Shown: in pieces, positions 43,890 to 52,326 of the stretch
Layout: the number at the start of each line of letters is the position of its first letter
Position numbering within the stretch: the stretch's first letter is position 1
DNA from: Gammaproteobacteria bacterium
GTDB taxonomy: Bacteria > Pseudomonadota > Gammaproteobacteria > Pseudomonadales > UBA5518
DNA length: 64,000 nucleotides
Direction: 5' to 3'
Assembly: GCA_016705365.1 (NCBI GenBank)
Contig: JADIYI010000002.1
Span: forward strand, 496,001 to 560,000
The notes under the pieces: generated by a model
Databases searched by the model: none
Told to the model about the DNA's origin: nothing
What the model saw: only the letters and a program-made list of their open reading frames with translations
Program-made: the position numbers and the translations under genes

Positions 43890-46343
43890 TCAGTGAGAGG
43901 GCGGCGGCGGCGCCAGCACTTCGCGGCTTCCATTGCTGTTCATCGAAGTAACGACACCCGCCGCTTCCATTGCCTCGATCATCCGGGCCGCGCGATTGTA
44001 GCCGATCCGCAGCTTGCGCTGCACTGCGGATATCGACGCCTTGCGACTCTCGGTGACAAAGCGGACCGCTTCGTCGTAAAGCCCATCTTCCTCGGGGTTG
44101 TCGCTGCTCTCGCCCGGCAACAAGGTCATACCCGCCGCCGAACTCTCCTCGAGAATACCCTCGATATAGTTCGGACCGCTGCCTTCACGCAGGTTCGCGA
44201 CCACTCGATGCACTTCCGCATCGGAGACAAATGCGCCGTGCACCCGTATCGGAACGCCGCTTCCCGGCGGCAGGTACAGCATGTCGCCGTGACCCAGCAG
44301 TTGCTCGGCGCCGCCCTGGTCGAGGATGGTGCGTGAATCGATCTTGGAGGAAACCTGGAACGCGATCCGGGTCGGGATATTGGCCTTGATGAGACCGGTG
44401 ATCACGTCGACCGAGGGGCGCTGGGTGGCGAGGATCAGGTGAATACCCGCGGCACGCGCTTTCTGCGCGATGCGCGCAATCAATTCCTCGACCTTCTTGC
44501 CGACGATCATCATCATGTCGGCAAATTCGTCGATCACCACCACGATGGCGGGCAGCGCTTCGAGCATCGGCGGCGAGGCCAGCTGCTCCTCCTCGCTGAT
44601 GAACACCATCGGATCGGGCTGCCAGAACGGATCGGCAATCGGCTCGCCCGCGGCGGCGGCATCGATCACCTTGCGATTGAAGCCCGCCAGGTTGCGTACC
44701 CCCATGGCGGCCATCAGCTTGTAGCGACGCTCCATCTCGCCGACGCACCAGCGCAGGCCGTTGGCCGCATCCTTCATGTCGGTGATCACCGGTGTCAGCA
44801 GATGCGGAATGCCCTCGTACACCGACAACTCGAGCATCTTCGGATCGACCATGATCAGGCGAACCTCGGCCGGGGTCGATTTGTACAGCAGGCTGAGCAG
44901 CATTGCGTTGACGCCAACCGATTTGCCCGATCCCGTGGTGCCCGCCACCAGCAGGTGCGGCATGCGGGCCAGGTCGACCACCACGGGCTCGCCGGAAATG
45001 TCGTTGCCGAGGGCCAGCGTAAGCGGCGATTTCGACGCCTCGTAAGCGCGCGAGGACAGCACGTCCCCGAACATCACCATCTCGCGGTCCTCATTGGGTA
45101 TTTCGATCCCGACCACGGATTTTCCCGGAATCACCTCGACCACCCGCACACTGATCACCGCCAGCGAGCGCGCCAGGTCCTTGACCAGGTTGCTGATGCG
45201 GTTGACCTTTACGCCTGCTGCCGGCTGGATCTCGAAACGGGTGATCACCGGGCCGGGATCCACCGCCACAACCTTGGCATCGACACCGAAATCGCGCAGC
45301 TTGATCTCGAGCAAACGAGACATGCTTTCCAGCGCCTCGGCGGAAAATCCCCGCTGCTCGCTTTTGTCCGCCATCTCCAGCAGACCGAGCGGTGGCAATT
45401 CGGTCGCGCCCGAGGGCGCAAACAATTTGCCCTGTTTCTCCCGCAGCAGACGCTCGCCACTTTCCCTGCGCTTTTCGGGCAGGCGGATTTCGGGCAGGCG
45501 TAAAACCGGCTCGCGGGCATCGACCATCGACATCGTGTCGTCGGCGTCCTCCATCTGCGGCTCGCGACGCTGCCGCCGCTTGCGCGGCGCGCTTTCTGCC
45601 CGTTCCTGCTCCTGCGCGCCGTCCTCGCCATCGTGCACGGGCCGCAGTCGCTGCCATAGCAGCGCCCCGACCGGGCGTATCCGCTCCCAGGCAAGCAGCG
45701 CCAGACGCCCCGTTTGCTCCGTCAGGCGCAACCACGACAGATCGGTGAATATGGTCATGCCAAACAACATCAGCGACATCAGCAGCAACTGGCTGCCCGC
45801 GAATCCGAATGCACGCGGGCACACCTGCGCCAGCGTCTCGCCGAGCATCCCGCCGATGCCAAAAGGCAGCAAGGTGGTGACGCTGCCCTTCAGGGCCAGC
45901 AGCCCGGTACCGGAGATCACGACCAGGACACAGCCGACACCGCGGATGGACACCAGCAGCCAATCGAGTTCCAGCGGTGTCTGGCGCACCCGGACCTGTG
46001 CCCAGGCACGGTATCCGAGCATCAGCGGCAGCAGGTAGGAAACGTAGCCGAACAGCGACAACAGCACGTCGGCGATCCACGCGCCGGCAGCTCCGCCGGA
46101 ATTGCTGATCGCCGCGCCGTTGCCGGTGCTCGACCACCCGGGATCGCCAACGCTGTAGGTTCCCAGCGCAAGCAGCAGGTAGGCGCCGAATGCCAGCAGC
46201 CCGATGATCAGTCCCTCACGAATGCCATGCATGAAGTTCGGTGTCAGTGTGCGTTCGGCAATCGCCGATGCTCCTCGTGTTCTGGCCAATGTCTTTCCCG
46301 TGCTGTGAGTGCCCGCGGGACGGGCAAATTCCTGTGAAATCAA
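43890..46343 (-). CDS. ftsK: DNA translocase FtsK
   Basis: It anchors at the septum and pumps DNA to align dif sites for XerCD recombination. This 817-residue form has four or five N-terminal transmembrane segments (about residues 42-210), a short charged linker (about 215-330), and the motor domain: Walker A AGTTGSGKSVGVNAMLLSLL, RLIMVDPKMLELSVYEGIPHLL, VVVIDEFADMMM and LATQRPSVDVITGLIKANIPTRIAF. The C-terminal gamma winged helix (ISAVQRKLRIGYNRAARMIEAMEAAG) reads KOPS. The start is uncertain: TTG 46343 gives the full frame, and the only early ATG is 37 codons later. The length is close to that of Pseudomonas FtsK. Confidence 0.95.
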   Translation of the reverse strand: MISQEFARPAGTHSTGKTLARTRGASAIAERTLTPNFMHGIREGLIIGLLAFGAYLLLALGTYSVGDPGWSSTGNGAAISNSGGAAGAWIADVLLSLFGYVSYLLPLMLGYRAWAQVRVRQTPLELDWLLVSIRGVGCVLVVISGTGLLALKGSVTTLLPFGIGGMLGETLAQVCPRAFGFAGSQLLLMSLMLFGMTIFTDLSWLRLTEQTGRLALLAWERIRPVGALLWQRLRPVHDGEDGAQEQERAESAPRKRRQRREPQMEDADDTMSMVDAREPVLRLPEIRLPEKRRESGERLLREKQGKLFAPSGATELPPLGLLEMADKSEQRGFSAEALESMSRLLEIKLRDFGVDAKVVAVDPGPVITRFEIQPAAGVKVNRISNLVKDLARSLAVISVRVVEVIPGKSVVGIEIPNEDREMVMFGDVLSSRAYEASKSPLTLALGNDISGEPVVVDLARMPHLLVAGTTGSGKSVGVNAMLLSLLYKSTPAEVRLIMVDPKMLELSVYEGIPHLLTPVITDMKDAANGLRWCVGEMERRYKLMAAMGVRNLAGFNRKVIDAAAAGEPIADPFWQPDPMVFISEEEQLASPPMLEALPAIVVVIDEFADMMMIVGKKVEELIARIAQKARAAGIHLILATQRPSVDVITGLIKANIPTRIAFQVSSKIDSRTILDQGGAEQLLGHGDMLYLPPGSGVPIRVHGAFVSDAEVHRVVANLREGSGPNYIEGILEESSAAGMTLLPGESSDNPEEDGLYDEAVRFVTESRKASISAVQRKLRIGYNRAARMIEAMEAAGVVTSMNSNGSREVLAPPPPSH

Positions 46344-46366
46344 GGTTTTTGCAGGTACACTGCAGC

Positions 46367-46383
46367 CCTCCTCGCCGAGGAGG
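46367..46383. repeat. Inverted repeat between divergent ftsK and trxB
   Basis: CCTCCTC and GAGGAGG form perfect 7-base arms around GCC in the 117-base spacer. It lies 24 bases upstream of the ftsK start and 78 bases upstream of trxB. It could be an operator or RNA hairpin affecting ftsK translation; the arms also look like paired Shine-Dalgarno/anti-Shine-Dalgarno sequences. No function is established. Confidence 0.4.
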
Positions 46384-46460
46384 CGCGCACCTTGGAAGTA
46401 TAGGCGCTAATCCGCGCATTGCCCGTGCATCGGGTGCAATTACATGGACTGCATGGACCT

Positions 46461-47411
46461 ATGACTGAAACCACACATCATCGACTGATCATTCTGGGCT
46501 CGGGGCCCGCCGGCTATACCGCGGCGGTCTATGCCGCACGCGGCAACCTGCGGCCGGCGCTGATTACCGGCATCCAGCAGGGCGGTCAGTTGATGACCAC
46601 CACCGAAGTCGAAAACTGGCCCGGGGGTCATGCACAACTGCAGGGTCCGGAACTCATGGAAGCCATGCAGGAGCACGTCAAGCGCTTCGAGGTGAACCTG
46701 ATCCCGGACCATATCAACAGCACCGATCTCGCGACCCGCCCGCTGCGTCTGGAGGGCGATGGCGGCAGCTATACCTGCGATGCCCTGATCATTGCGACCG
46801 GCGCCTCGGCGCGCTACCTCGGCCTGCCCTCGGAAGAGAAGTTCCTGGGACGCGGCGTGAGCGCCTGCGCAACCTGCGACGGTTTCTTCTACCGCAACAA
46901 GGTGGTGGCCGTGATCGGTGGCGGAAATACCGCAGTCGAGGAAGCGCTCTACCTGTCCAACCTGGCCGCAAAGGTCTTTGTAGTGCATCGCCGCGACGCA
47001 TTGCGCTCGGAAAAAATCCTGCAGCAGCGACTGCTGGCCCGCGAAAAAGAGGGCAAGGTCGAGATGCTGTGGAACCAGACGCTGGAGGAAATCCTCGGTG
47101 ACCAGTCCGGCGTGACCGGCATGCGTGTGCGCTCGACCAGCGACGGAGCGACCCGCGACGTCGATCTGCACGGGGTGTTCATTGCCATCGGCCACACCCC
47201 GAACACCGCCATCTTTGCCGGGCAACTCGAGATGCACAATGGTTATATCCGCACCCGCAGCGGCCTCGAGGGAAATGCCACGGCAACCAGCGTCGAAGGC
47301 GTGTTCGCGGCGGGCGACGTGGCCGATCACGTGTACCGGCAAGCCGTGACATCGGCTGGCTTCGGCTGCATGGCGGCGCTCGACGCGGAAAAATATCTCG
47401 ACGCCAGCTAG
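46461..47411 (+). CDS. trxB: Thioredoxin reductase (NADPH)
   Basis: A 316-residue flavoprotein that reduces thioredoxin. The FAD loop is GSGPAGYTAAVYAAR, the redox-active disulfide is CATCDG near residue 140, and the NADPH loop is GGGNTAVEEALYL; the C-terminal FAD motif is AAGDVADHVYRQA. ATG 46461 is chosen because homology begins there. It leads the forward operon trxB-aat-bpt-infA. Confidence 0.96.
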   Translation: MTETTHHRLIILGSGPAGYTAAVYAARGNLRPALITGIQQGGQLMTTTEVENWPGGHAQLQGPELMEAMQEHVKRFEVNLIPDHINSTDLATRPLRLEGDGGSYTCDALIIATGASARYLGLPSEEKFLGRGVSACATCDGFFYRNKVVAVIGGGNTAVEEALYLSNLAAKVFVVHRRDALRSEKILQQRLLAREKEGKVEMLWNQTLEEILGDQSGVTGMRVRSTSDGATRDVDLHGVFIAIGHTPNTAIFAGQLEMHNGYIRTRSGLEGNATATSVEGVFAAGDVADHVYRQAVTSAGFGCMAALDAEKYLDAS

Positions 47412-47430
47412 ACACGCTGTCCGCCCGGCC

Positions 47431-48153
47431 ATGGCGACCATTCCCTGGATTGCCGGCACGCAGGAGTTCCCGCCTGCGGCGCAGGCGCTCTCCCAGCCGA
47501 ACGGGCTGCTGGCGGCCGGCGGCGACCTGGGCAGTGCACGCCTGCTGGCAGCCTACCGGCAAGGCGTATTTCCGTGGTACGAGGAGCCGGACCCGATCCT
47601 GTGGTGGTCGCCGGATCCCCGCGCGGTACTCGTACCCGCGCAACTGCATCTCTCCTCCAGCCTGCGCAAGGTGCTGCGCAGGCAACGCTTCACCGTTCGC
47701 GCCGACACGGCGTTCCGCCACGTGATCGAGGCTTGTGCCGCACCACGCTCCGCGGACGGTGGCACCTGGATCGGCCAGGCCATGCTCGAGGCTTATTGCG
47801 AGTTGCACCGGCTCGGCCATGCGCACTCGATCGAGGTCTGGCTCGGCGATCAACTCGTCGGCGGTCTCTACGGTCTTGCACTGGGGCGGGTGTTCTTCGG
47901 CGAGTCCATGTTCAGCCGTGTCGACAATGCCTCCAAGGTCGCCTTTGCCCACCTCGCGAGGCAACTGCAGCGCTGGGAATTTGCACTGATCGATTGCCAG
48001 CAGGACACTGTCCACATGCGCTCGTTCGGTGCTCGCACCATTGCCCGGAGCGAATTTCACGATATATTAGAGCGTAACGTTCATCTGCCGGGGCGAGAGT
48101 TTCCCTGGCAGCTCGATTGGAGCCAGAGCCAGCCGCCATGGGCAATCCGGTAA
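47431..48153 (+). CDS. aat: Leucyl/phenylalanyl-tRNA-protein transferase
   Basis: It adds Leu or Phe from tRNA to N-terminal Arg or Lys of proteins, marking them for ClpS/ClpAP degradation. This 240-residue enzyme has the family segments GLLAAGGDLGSARLLAAYRQGVFPWY, WWSPDPRAVL, TWIGQAMLEAYCELHRLGHAHSIEVW and GGLYGLALGRVFFGESMFS. It lies 19 bases after trxB and overlaps bpt by 16 bases. Confidence 0.96.
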   Translation: MATIPWIAGTQEFPPAAQALSQPNGLLAAGGDLGSARLLAAYRQGVFPWYEEPDPILWWSPDPRAVLVPAQLHLSSSLRKVLRRQRFTVRADTAFRHVIEACAAPRSADGGTWIGQAMLEAYCELHRLGHAHSIEVWLGDQLVGGLYGLALGRVFFGESMFSRVDNASKVAFAHLARQLQRWEFALIDCQQDTVHMRSFGARTIARSEFHDILERNVHLPGREFPWQLDWSQSQPPWAIR

Positions 48154-48857
48154 CGCTGCTTGCAAACGTGCGCGTGTTCGCCACTTACCCGCATGATTGC
48201 AGCTATCTCGACGGCGAGCAGGCCACCACCCTGTTTGTCGATCCGAGCACCCCGATCGACGCGCGTATCTACAGCCAACTGTCGTACATCGGATTCCGGC
48301 GCAGCGGTCCCCATCTTTACCGCCCGCATTGCGCTGCCTGCAATGCCTGCGTGCCGGCACGCGTCCCGGTGGCCCATTTCCGCCAGAACCGCAGCCAGCG
48401 TCGGATCATGGCACGCAACGAGGATCTCGATGCCGCACTGGTAAGCGATATCCAGACCGAGGAGCATTTCGCGCTCTACAGCCGGTATATCGATGCCCGC
48501 CATCGCGACGGCGACATGTACCCGCCGGATCGCGAACAGTACGCCTCGTTCCTGACCCGCGAATGGGGCAGCACCAGTTATGTGGAGTTTCGGGCCGAAG
48601 AGCAGTTGCTCGCGGTTGCCGTACTCGACCGGCTCGAGAACGGACTGTCGGCGATCTATACCTACTTCGATCCGGCGCAGACGCAGCGCAGCCTCGGCAG
48701 CTTCGTGATCCTGTGGCAGATCGAGCGTGCACGGGATCTCGGCTTGCCGGCGGTATACCTCGGCTACTGGATCCGCGACTGTCGCAAGATGAACTACAAG
48801 ACCCGATTCCGGCCCATCGAACTGCTCGCCAACGGTCATTGGGTGCGGGTCGACTGA
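48138..48857 (+). CDS. bpt: Aspartate/glutamate leucyltransferase Bpt (ATE-like)
   Basis: It transfers Leu to N-terminal Asp or Glu, the second branch of the bacterial N-degron pathway. The 239-residue protein has the N-terminal cysteine region FATYPHDCSYL and YRPHCAACNACVPARVPV, and the GNAT-like C-terminal half with YTYFDPAQTQRSLGSFVILWQIERARDLGLPAVYLGYWIRDCRKMNYKTRFRP-type sequence in pieces. ATG 48138 is favoured over TTG 48117, as the family begins just before the cysteine segment. It is coupled to aat by overlap. Confidence 0.94.
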   Translation: MGNPVTLLANVRVFATYPHDCSYLDGEQATTLFVDPSTPIDARIYSQLSYIGFRRSGPHLYRPHCAACNACVPARVPVAHFRQNRSQRRIMARNEDLDAALVSDIQTEEHFALYSRYIDARHRDGDMYPPDREQYASFLTREWGSTSYVEFRAEEQLLAVAVLDRLENGLSAIYTYFDPAQTQRSLGSFVILWQIERARDLGLPAVYLGYWIRDCRKMNYKTRFRPIELLANGHWVRVD

Positions 48858-48894
48858 TCAGGGGCATTTGTGCCGCTTTGCTTCCGCCGGCGAT

Positions 48895-48916
48895 TGAGGC
48901 AGAATGCCCCGCCTCA
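48895..48916. other. Hairpin-forming repeat between bpt and infA
   Basis: TGAGGC and GCCTCA form 6-base arms around a 10-base loop, followed by a weak T-rich stretch (GTTTCT). It may be a weak terminator or leader hairpin in front of infA, whose start is 20 bases further on. Confidence 0.3.
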
Positions 48917-48936
48917 GTTTCTAAGAGTTGTGCCGG

Positions 48937-49155
48937 ATGGCGAAAGAAGATGTTCTCGAGATGGACGGCGAGGTGGTCGACACCCTGCCGAATACGACGT
49001 TCAGGGTTCGGCTCGAGAACGGGCATATCGTGACCGCCCATATCAGCGGCAAGATGCGCAAGCACTACATCCGTATTCTCACCGGTGACAAGGTCAAGGT
49101 GGAACTCACTCCTTACGATCTCACCAAGGGCCGCATCACCTTCCGCGAGCGCTGA
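48937..49155 (+). CDS. infA: Translation initiation factor IF-1
   Basis: A 72-residue S1/OB-fold protein that binds the ribosomal A site during initiation. The sequence MAKEDVLEMDGEVV, FRVRLENGHIVTAHISGKMRK and the YDLTKGRITFR end match IF-1 over its whole length. ATG 48937 gives the standard N-terminus. It is convergent with clpA (9 bases). Confidence 0.98.
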   Translation: MAKEDVLEMDGEVVDTLPNTTFRVRLENGHIVTAHISGKMRKHYIRILTGDKVKVELTPYDLTKGRITFRER

Positions 49156-49164
49156 CACCGCGCC

Positions 49165-51423
49165 TCAGTGCAGCGGCTCGACACTCAGCTTGAGCCCATC
49201 GCCGTCCACGCTCACCCGCACCACGCCGGAACGCTTTTCGAGCTCGCCGAACAAGAGGATCTCGGCCAGCGGCTTCTTGATATGCTCCTGGATCACGCGC
49301 GCCATCGGCCGTGCACCCATTTTCTCGTCGTAACCCTTCGCAACCAGCCAGTCGCGCGCCGCGTCATCGATCTCGATGCGCACCTTGCGCTCGCCCACCT
49401 GGGTTTCGAGTTCGGCAAGGAACTTGTCGACCACGGAGCGCACTACTTCCGGGCTGAGCGAGCCGAACTGGATGATGCCGTCGAGGCGATTGCGGAATTC
49501 CGGCGTGAACATTTTCTTTACTGCCTCGAGTCCGTCACTGCTCTGATCCTGCTCGGTAAAGCCGATCGAGCGACGGCTCATCTGTTCGGCGCCGGCATTC
49601 GTCGTCATGATCAGCACCGCGTTGCGAAAGTCCGCCTTGCGTCCGTTGTTGTCGGTGAGCGTTCCATGATCCATCACCTGCAGCAACAGGTTGAACACCT
49701 CCGGATGTGCCTTCTCGATCTCATCGAGCAGCAATACACAATGCGGATGCTTGGTCACGGCATCGGTCAGCAGGCCGCCCTGATCGAAACCCACATAGCC
49801 GGGAGGCGCCCCGATCAGGCGCGAGACAGTGTGGCGCTCCATGTATTCCGACATGTCGAAGCGGATCAACTCGAGACCGAGCGTTTTCGCCAGCTGGCGG
49901 CTGGCTTCGGTCTTGCCGACACCGGTAGGACCCGCGAACAGGAAGCTGGCTATCGGCTTCTCGCCCACCTTGAGCCCGGCACGCGAGAGCTTGATGGAAG
50001 TCGCCAGCGCATCCATGGCCGGAGCCTGACCAAACACCACCTGCTTTAGATCGCTGTCGAGCGTACGCAACGCTTCCTTGTCGGAAGCAGACACGCTGCG
50101 CGGCGGAATCCGCGCGATCTTGGCCACGATCTCCTCGATTTCCCGCACCCCGATCAGCTTCTTGCGCTTGGCCGCGGGTTGCAGACGCTGATAGGCGCCG
50201 GCCTCGTCGATCACATCGATCGCCTTGTCGGGCAGGAACCGGTCAGAGATATGCCGGCTGGCAAGTTCCGCGGCGGCTTCCAGCGCCTTGACGCTGTAGC
50301 GCAGATCGAAATGGTCCTCGAAGCGCGAGCGCAAGCCCTTCAGGATCTCGATCGTCTCGGCCACGCTCGGCTCATTCACATCGACTTTCTGGAAGCGCCG
50401 GCTCAGGGCCCGATCCTTGTCGAAAACACCCCGGAATTCCTGGAAGGTAGTCGACCCGATACAGCGGATATCGCCGGAACTGAGCAGCGGCTTGAGCAGG
50501 TTGGAGGCGTCCATGACACCACCGGAGGCGGCACCGGCACCGATGATGGTATGGATTTCGTCGATGAACAGGATCGCGTGGCGCCTTTTCTTCAACTCGG
50601 CCAGCAGTCCCTTGAAGCGCTTCTCGAAATCACCCCGGTACTTGGTTCCCGCCAGCAGGGAACCAAGATCCAGCGAATAGACCACGCTCGAGCTCAGCAC
50701 GTCGGGCACCTCGCCATCGACGATGCGCTTGGCGAGCCCTTCGGCAATGGCTGTCTTTCCAACCCCCGACTCCCCCACCAGCAGCGGATTGTTCTTGCGC
50801 CGACGCGCGAGGATCTGGGCAACGCGCTCGAGTTCTGCTGCGCGACCGACCAGTGGATCGATACGCCCTGCGCGCGCCTCGTCATTGAGGTTGGTAGCGA
50901 AACTCTGCAGCGGGCTGGCTTCTCCGCCTTCCCCGGTCTGCTGGTCCTCCTCGCCGCCCTCGACACCACCGGGGCGCGGGTTATCCGCGACCTTGGAAAT
51001 GCCGTGAGTGATGAAATTGACCACATCGATGCGCGCGATATTCTGCTTTTTCAGCAGGTAGACGGCCTGGCTTTCCTGTTCGCTGAACAGGGCCACCAGC
51101 ACGTTGGCGCCGGTGACCTCGCTTTTTCCCGAGGACTGCACGTGAAACACCGCGCGTTGCAGCACCCGCTGAAAACCGAGCGTTGGCTCGGTCTCGCGTT
51201 CGCTGTCCGCCTCGGGTATCACCGGGGTCGTGGTCTCGACGAACTCGGCCAGCTCCCCGCGCAGCTGTCCGAGGTCCGAGCCGCAGGCACGCAGTACCCT
51301 CGCCGCGGTCTCGTTGTCCAGCAGGGCCAGCAACAAGTGCTCGACCGTCATGAACTCATGGCGCCTCGCCCGCGCCCCCTTGAAGGCGGAGTTGAGGTTC
51401 AACTCGAGATCCTTGCTCAGCAT
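49165..51423 (-). CDS. clpA: ATP-dependent Clp protease ATP-binding subunit ClpA
   Basis: An unfoldase with two AAA+ modules that feeds substrates to ClpP. The 752-residue protein has the N-terminal Clp repeat domain (MLSKDLELNLNSAF), first Walker A GESGVGKTA and second GPTGVGKTE, with Walker B ILFIDEIHTIIG and VLLLDEIEKAHPEV. A charged Gly/Glu linker lies near residue 160. The IGL/IGF-type ClpP-binding loop is in SRRSIGFTEQD. It is 41 bases after clpS. Confidence 0.97.
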   Translation of the reverse strand: MLSKDLELNLNSAFKGARARRHEFMTVEHLLLALLDNETAARVLRACGSDLGQLRGELAEFVETTTPVIPEADSERETEPTLGFQRVLQRAVFHVQSSGKSEVTGANVLVALFSEQESQAVYLLKKQNIARIDVVNFITHGISKVADNPRPGGVEGGEEDQQTGEGGEASPLQSFATNLNDEARAGRIDPLVGRAAELERVAQILARRRKNNPLLVGESGVGKTAIAEGLAKRIVDGEVPDVLSSSVVYSLDLGSLLAGTKYRGDFEKRFKGLLAELKKRRHAILFIDEIHTIIGAGAASGGVMDASNLLKPLLSSGDIRCIGSTTFQEFRGVFDKDRALSRRFQKVDVNEPSVAETIEILKGLRSRFEDHFDLRYSVKALEAAAELASRHISDRFLPDKAIDVIDEAGAYQRLQPAAKRKKLIGVREIEEIVAKIARIPPRSVSASDKEALRTLDSDLKQVVFGQAPAMDALATSIKLSRAGLKVGEKPIASFLFAGPTGVGKTEASRQLAKTLGLELIRFDMSEYMERHTVSRLIGAPPGYVGFDQGGLLTDAVTKHPHCVLLLDEIEKAHPEVFNLLLQVMDHGTLTDNNGRKADFRNAVLIMTTNAGAEQMSRRSIGFTEQDQSSDGLEAVKKMFTPEFRNRLDGIIQFGSLSPEVVRSVVDKFLAELETQVGERKVRIEIDDAARDWLVAKGYDEKMGARPMARVIQEHIKKPLAEILLFGELEKRSGVVRVSVDGDGLKLSVEPLH

Positions 51424-51464
51424 CGTGGCTCTCCCACAACAGCTACCACACCATCCAGAATAGT

Positions 51465-51833
51465 CTAGCTTTCACCGACGGCTTCAATTTCGCACAAAAG
51501 AGGATGCTGGTTGTCTCTTGCATGGCGATTCACCTGCATTGCCTTGCTCTCGGCGATATCGCGAGTGTACACCCCGCACACAGCCCTGCCCTGGGTATGC
51601 ACCGTCAGCATGATGCGCGTCGCCTGCTCGCGGCTCTTCGAAAAAAACGTCTGTAGCACCTCCACCACGAACTCCATCGGGGTGTAGTCGTCATTGATCA
51701 TCACTACCTGGTAGAGCGGCGGTTCCTTCAGTTCGGGCTTCGATTCCTGTACCAGGATATCGCCGTCACCCTTTGGAACCGCCTTGCTGCCACGCACCAA
51801 GGCGCCGCCTGCCATTTCGAGTATCGTTTTCAT
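51465..51833 (-). CDS. clpS: ClpS adaptor protein
   Basis: It delivers proteins with N-terminal Leu, Phe, Trp or Tyr to ClpAP. The 122-residue protein has the core YQVVMINDDYTPMEFVVEVLQTFF with the substrate-binding Asn/Asp pair, and VHTQGRAVCGVYTRDIAESK. The N-terminal 40 residues are a flexible arm. ATG 51833 is the likely start; ATG 51815 is also possible. It is upstream of clpA in one operon. Confidence 0.95.
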   Translation of the reverse strand: MKTILEMAGGALVRGSKAVPKGDGDILVQESKPELKEPPLYQVVMINDDYTPMEFVVEVLQTFFSKSREQATRIMLTVHTQGRAVCGVYTRDIAESKAMQVNRHARDNQHPLLCEIEAVGES

Positions 51834-51932
51834 CACCCACTTGTCAGACACATACGCACCAAGAATGTTGCATGGATCAGGAACCGGCACAAGGGGTGGC
51901 ACCAATCCGCGGCCCCTTGCCTTGCTGCCGGC

Positions 51933-51961
51933 TTGACTATTGCTCCACGGCTCGTTAAAAA
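51933..51961 (+). promoter_or_regulatory. Probable cspD promoter
   Basis: TTGACT (51933-51938, 5/6 match to -35) and TAAAAA (51956-51961, 4/6 match to -10) are separated by 17 bases. A transcript from about 51968 would have a leader of roughly 84 bases before cspD, a length usual for cold-shock-type genes. Confidence 0.5.
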
Positions 51962-52051
51962 AGCCCTGTTCCCCGGAAGCTGCTCGTCACGCCGGAGGAA
52001 TTATAACGAAAACACAGCGCCTGCCCGCTCAGGGCAACGAGGACCAGAGTC

Positions 52052-52279
52052 ATGAATACTGGTATCGTCAAGTGGTTCAACAATGCAAAGGGATATGGCT
52101 TCATTCTTCCGGATGAAGGCCAAACCGATGTATTCGCGCACTATTCCGCGATCAACATGGAAGGCTACAAGACGCTCAAAGCCGGGCAAAGTGTCCGTTT
52201 CGAGGTCGAAGCTGGCCCCAAGGGCATGCACGCGATCGCCATCGAAGCCCTGGAGATTTCCGCAATGCTGGGAAGTTGA
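52052..52279 (+). CDS. cspD: Cold-shock-domain protein CspD
   Basis: A 75-residue cold-shock domain protein. It has the RNP motifs KGYGFI and DVFAHYS and the opening MNTGIVKWFNNAKG. The C-terminal extension with EALEIS is like CspD, which in E. coli inhibits replication in stationary phase; its place between clpS and icd matches that of cspD in other gammaproteobacteria. The ribosome-binding site is GAGGA at 52039-52050. Confidence 0.93.
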   Translation: MNTGIVKWFNNAKGYGFILPDEGQTDVFAHYSAINMEGYKTLKAGQSVRFEVEAGPKGMHAIAIEALEISAMLGS

Positions 52280-52285
52280 ATGGCT

Positions 52286-52316
52286 GCCCGGCCATCTCGT
52301 TGAGGAGACGCCGGGC
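52286..52316. terminator. Strong hairpin between convergent cspD and icd, possible bidirectional terminator
   Basis: GCCCGGC and GCCGGGC form a perfect 7-base outer stem, with an additional inner TCTC/GAGA stem and a small loop. It begins 7 bases after the cspD stop and ends 11 bases before the icd stop. Neither side has a T-run, so it is a weak intrinsic terminator or an RNA-stability element. Confidence 0.5.
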
Positions 52317-52326
52317 CGCACAGCGA

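Noticed and set aside
44439..45503. 354-codon plus-strand frame opposite ftsK
   Set aside because: It lies completely inside ftsK, which has all motor motifs; His/Asp-rich shadow composition.
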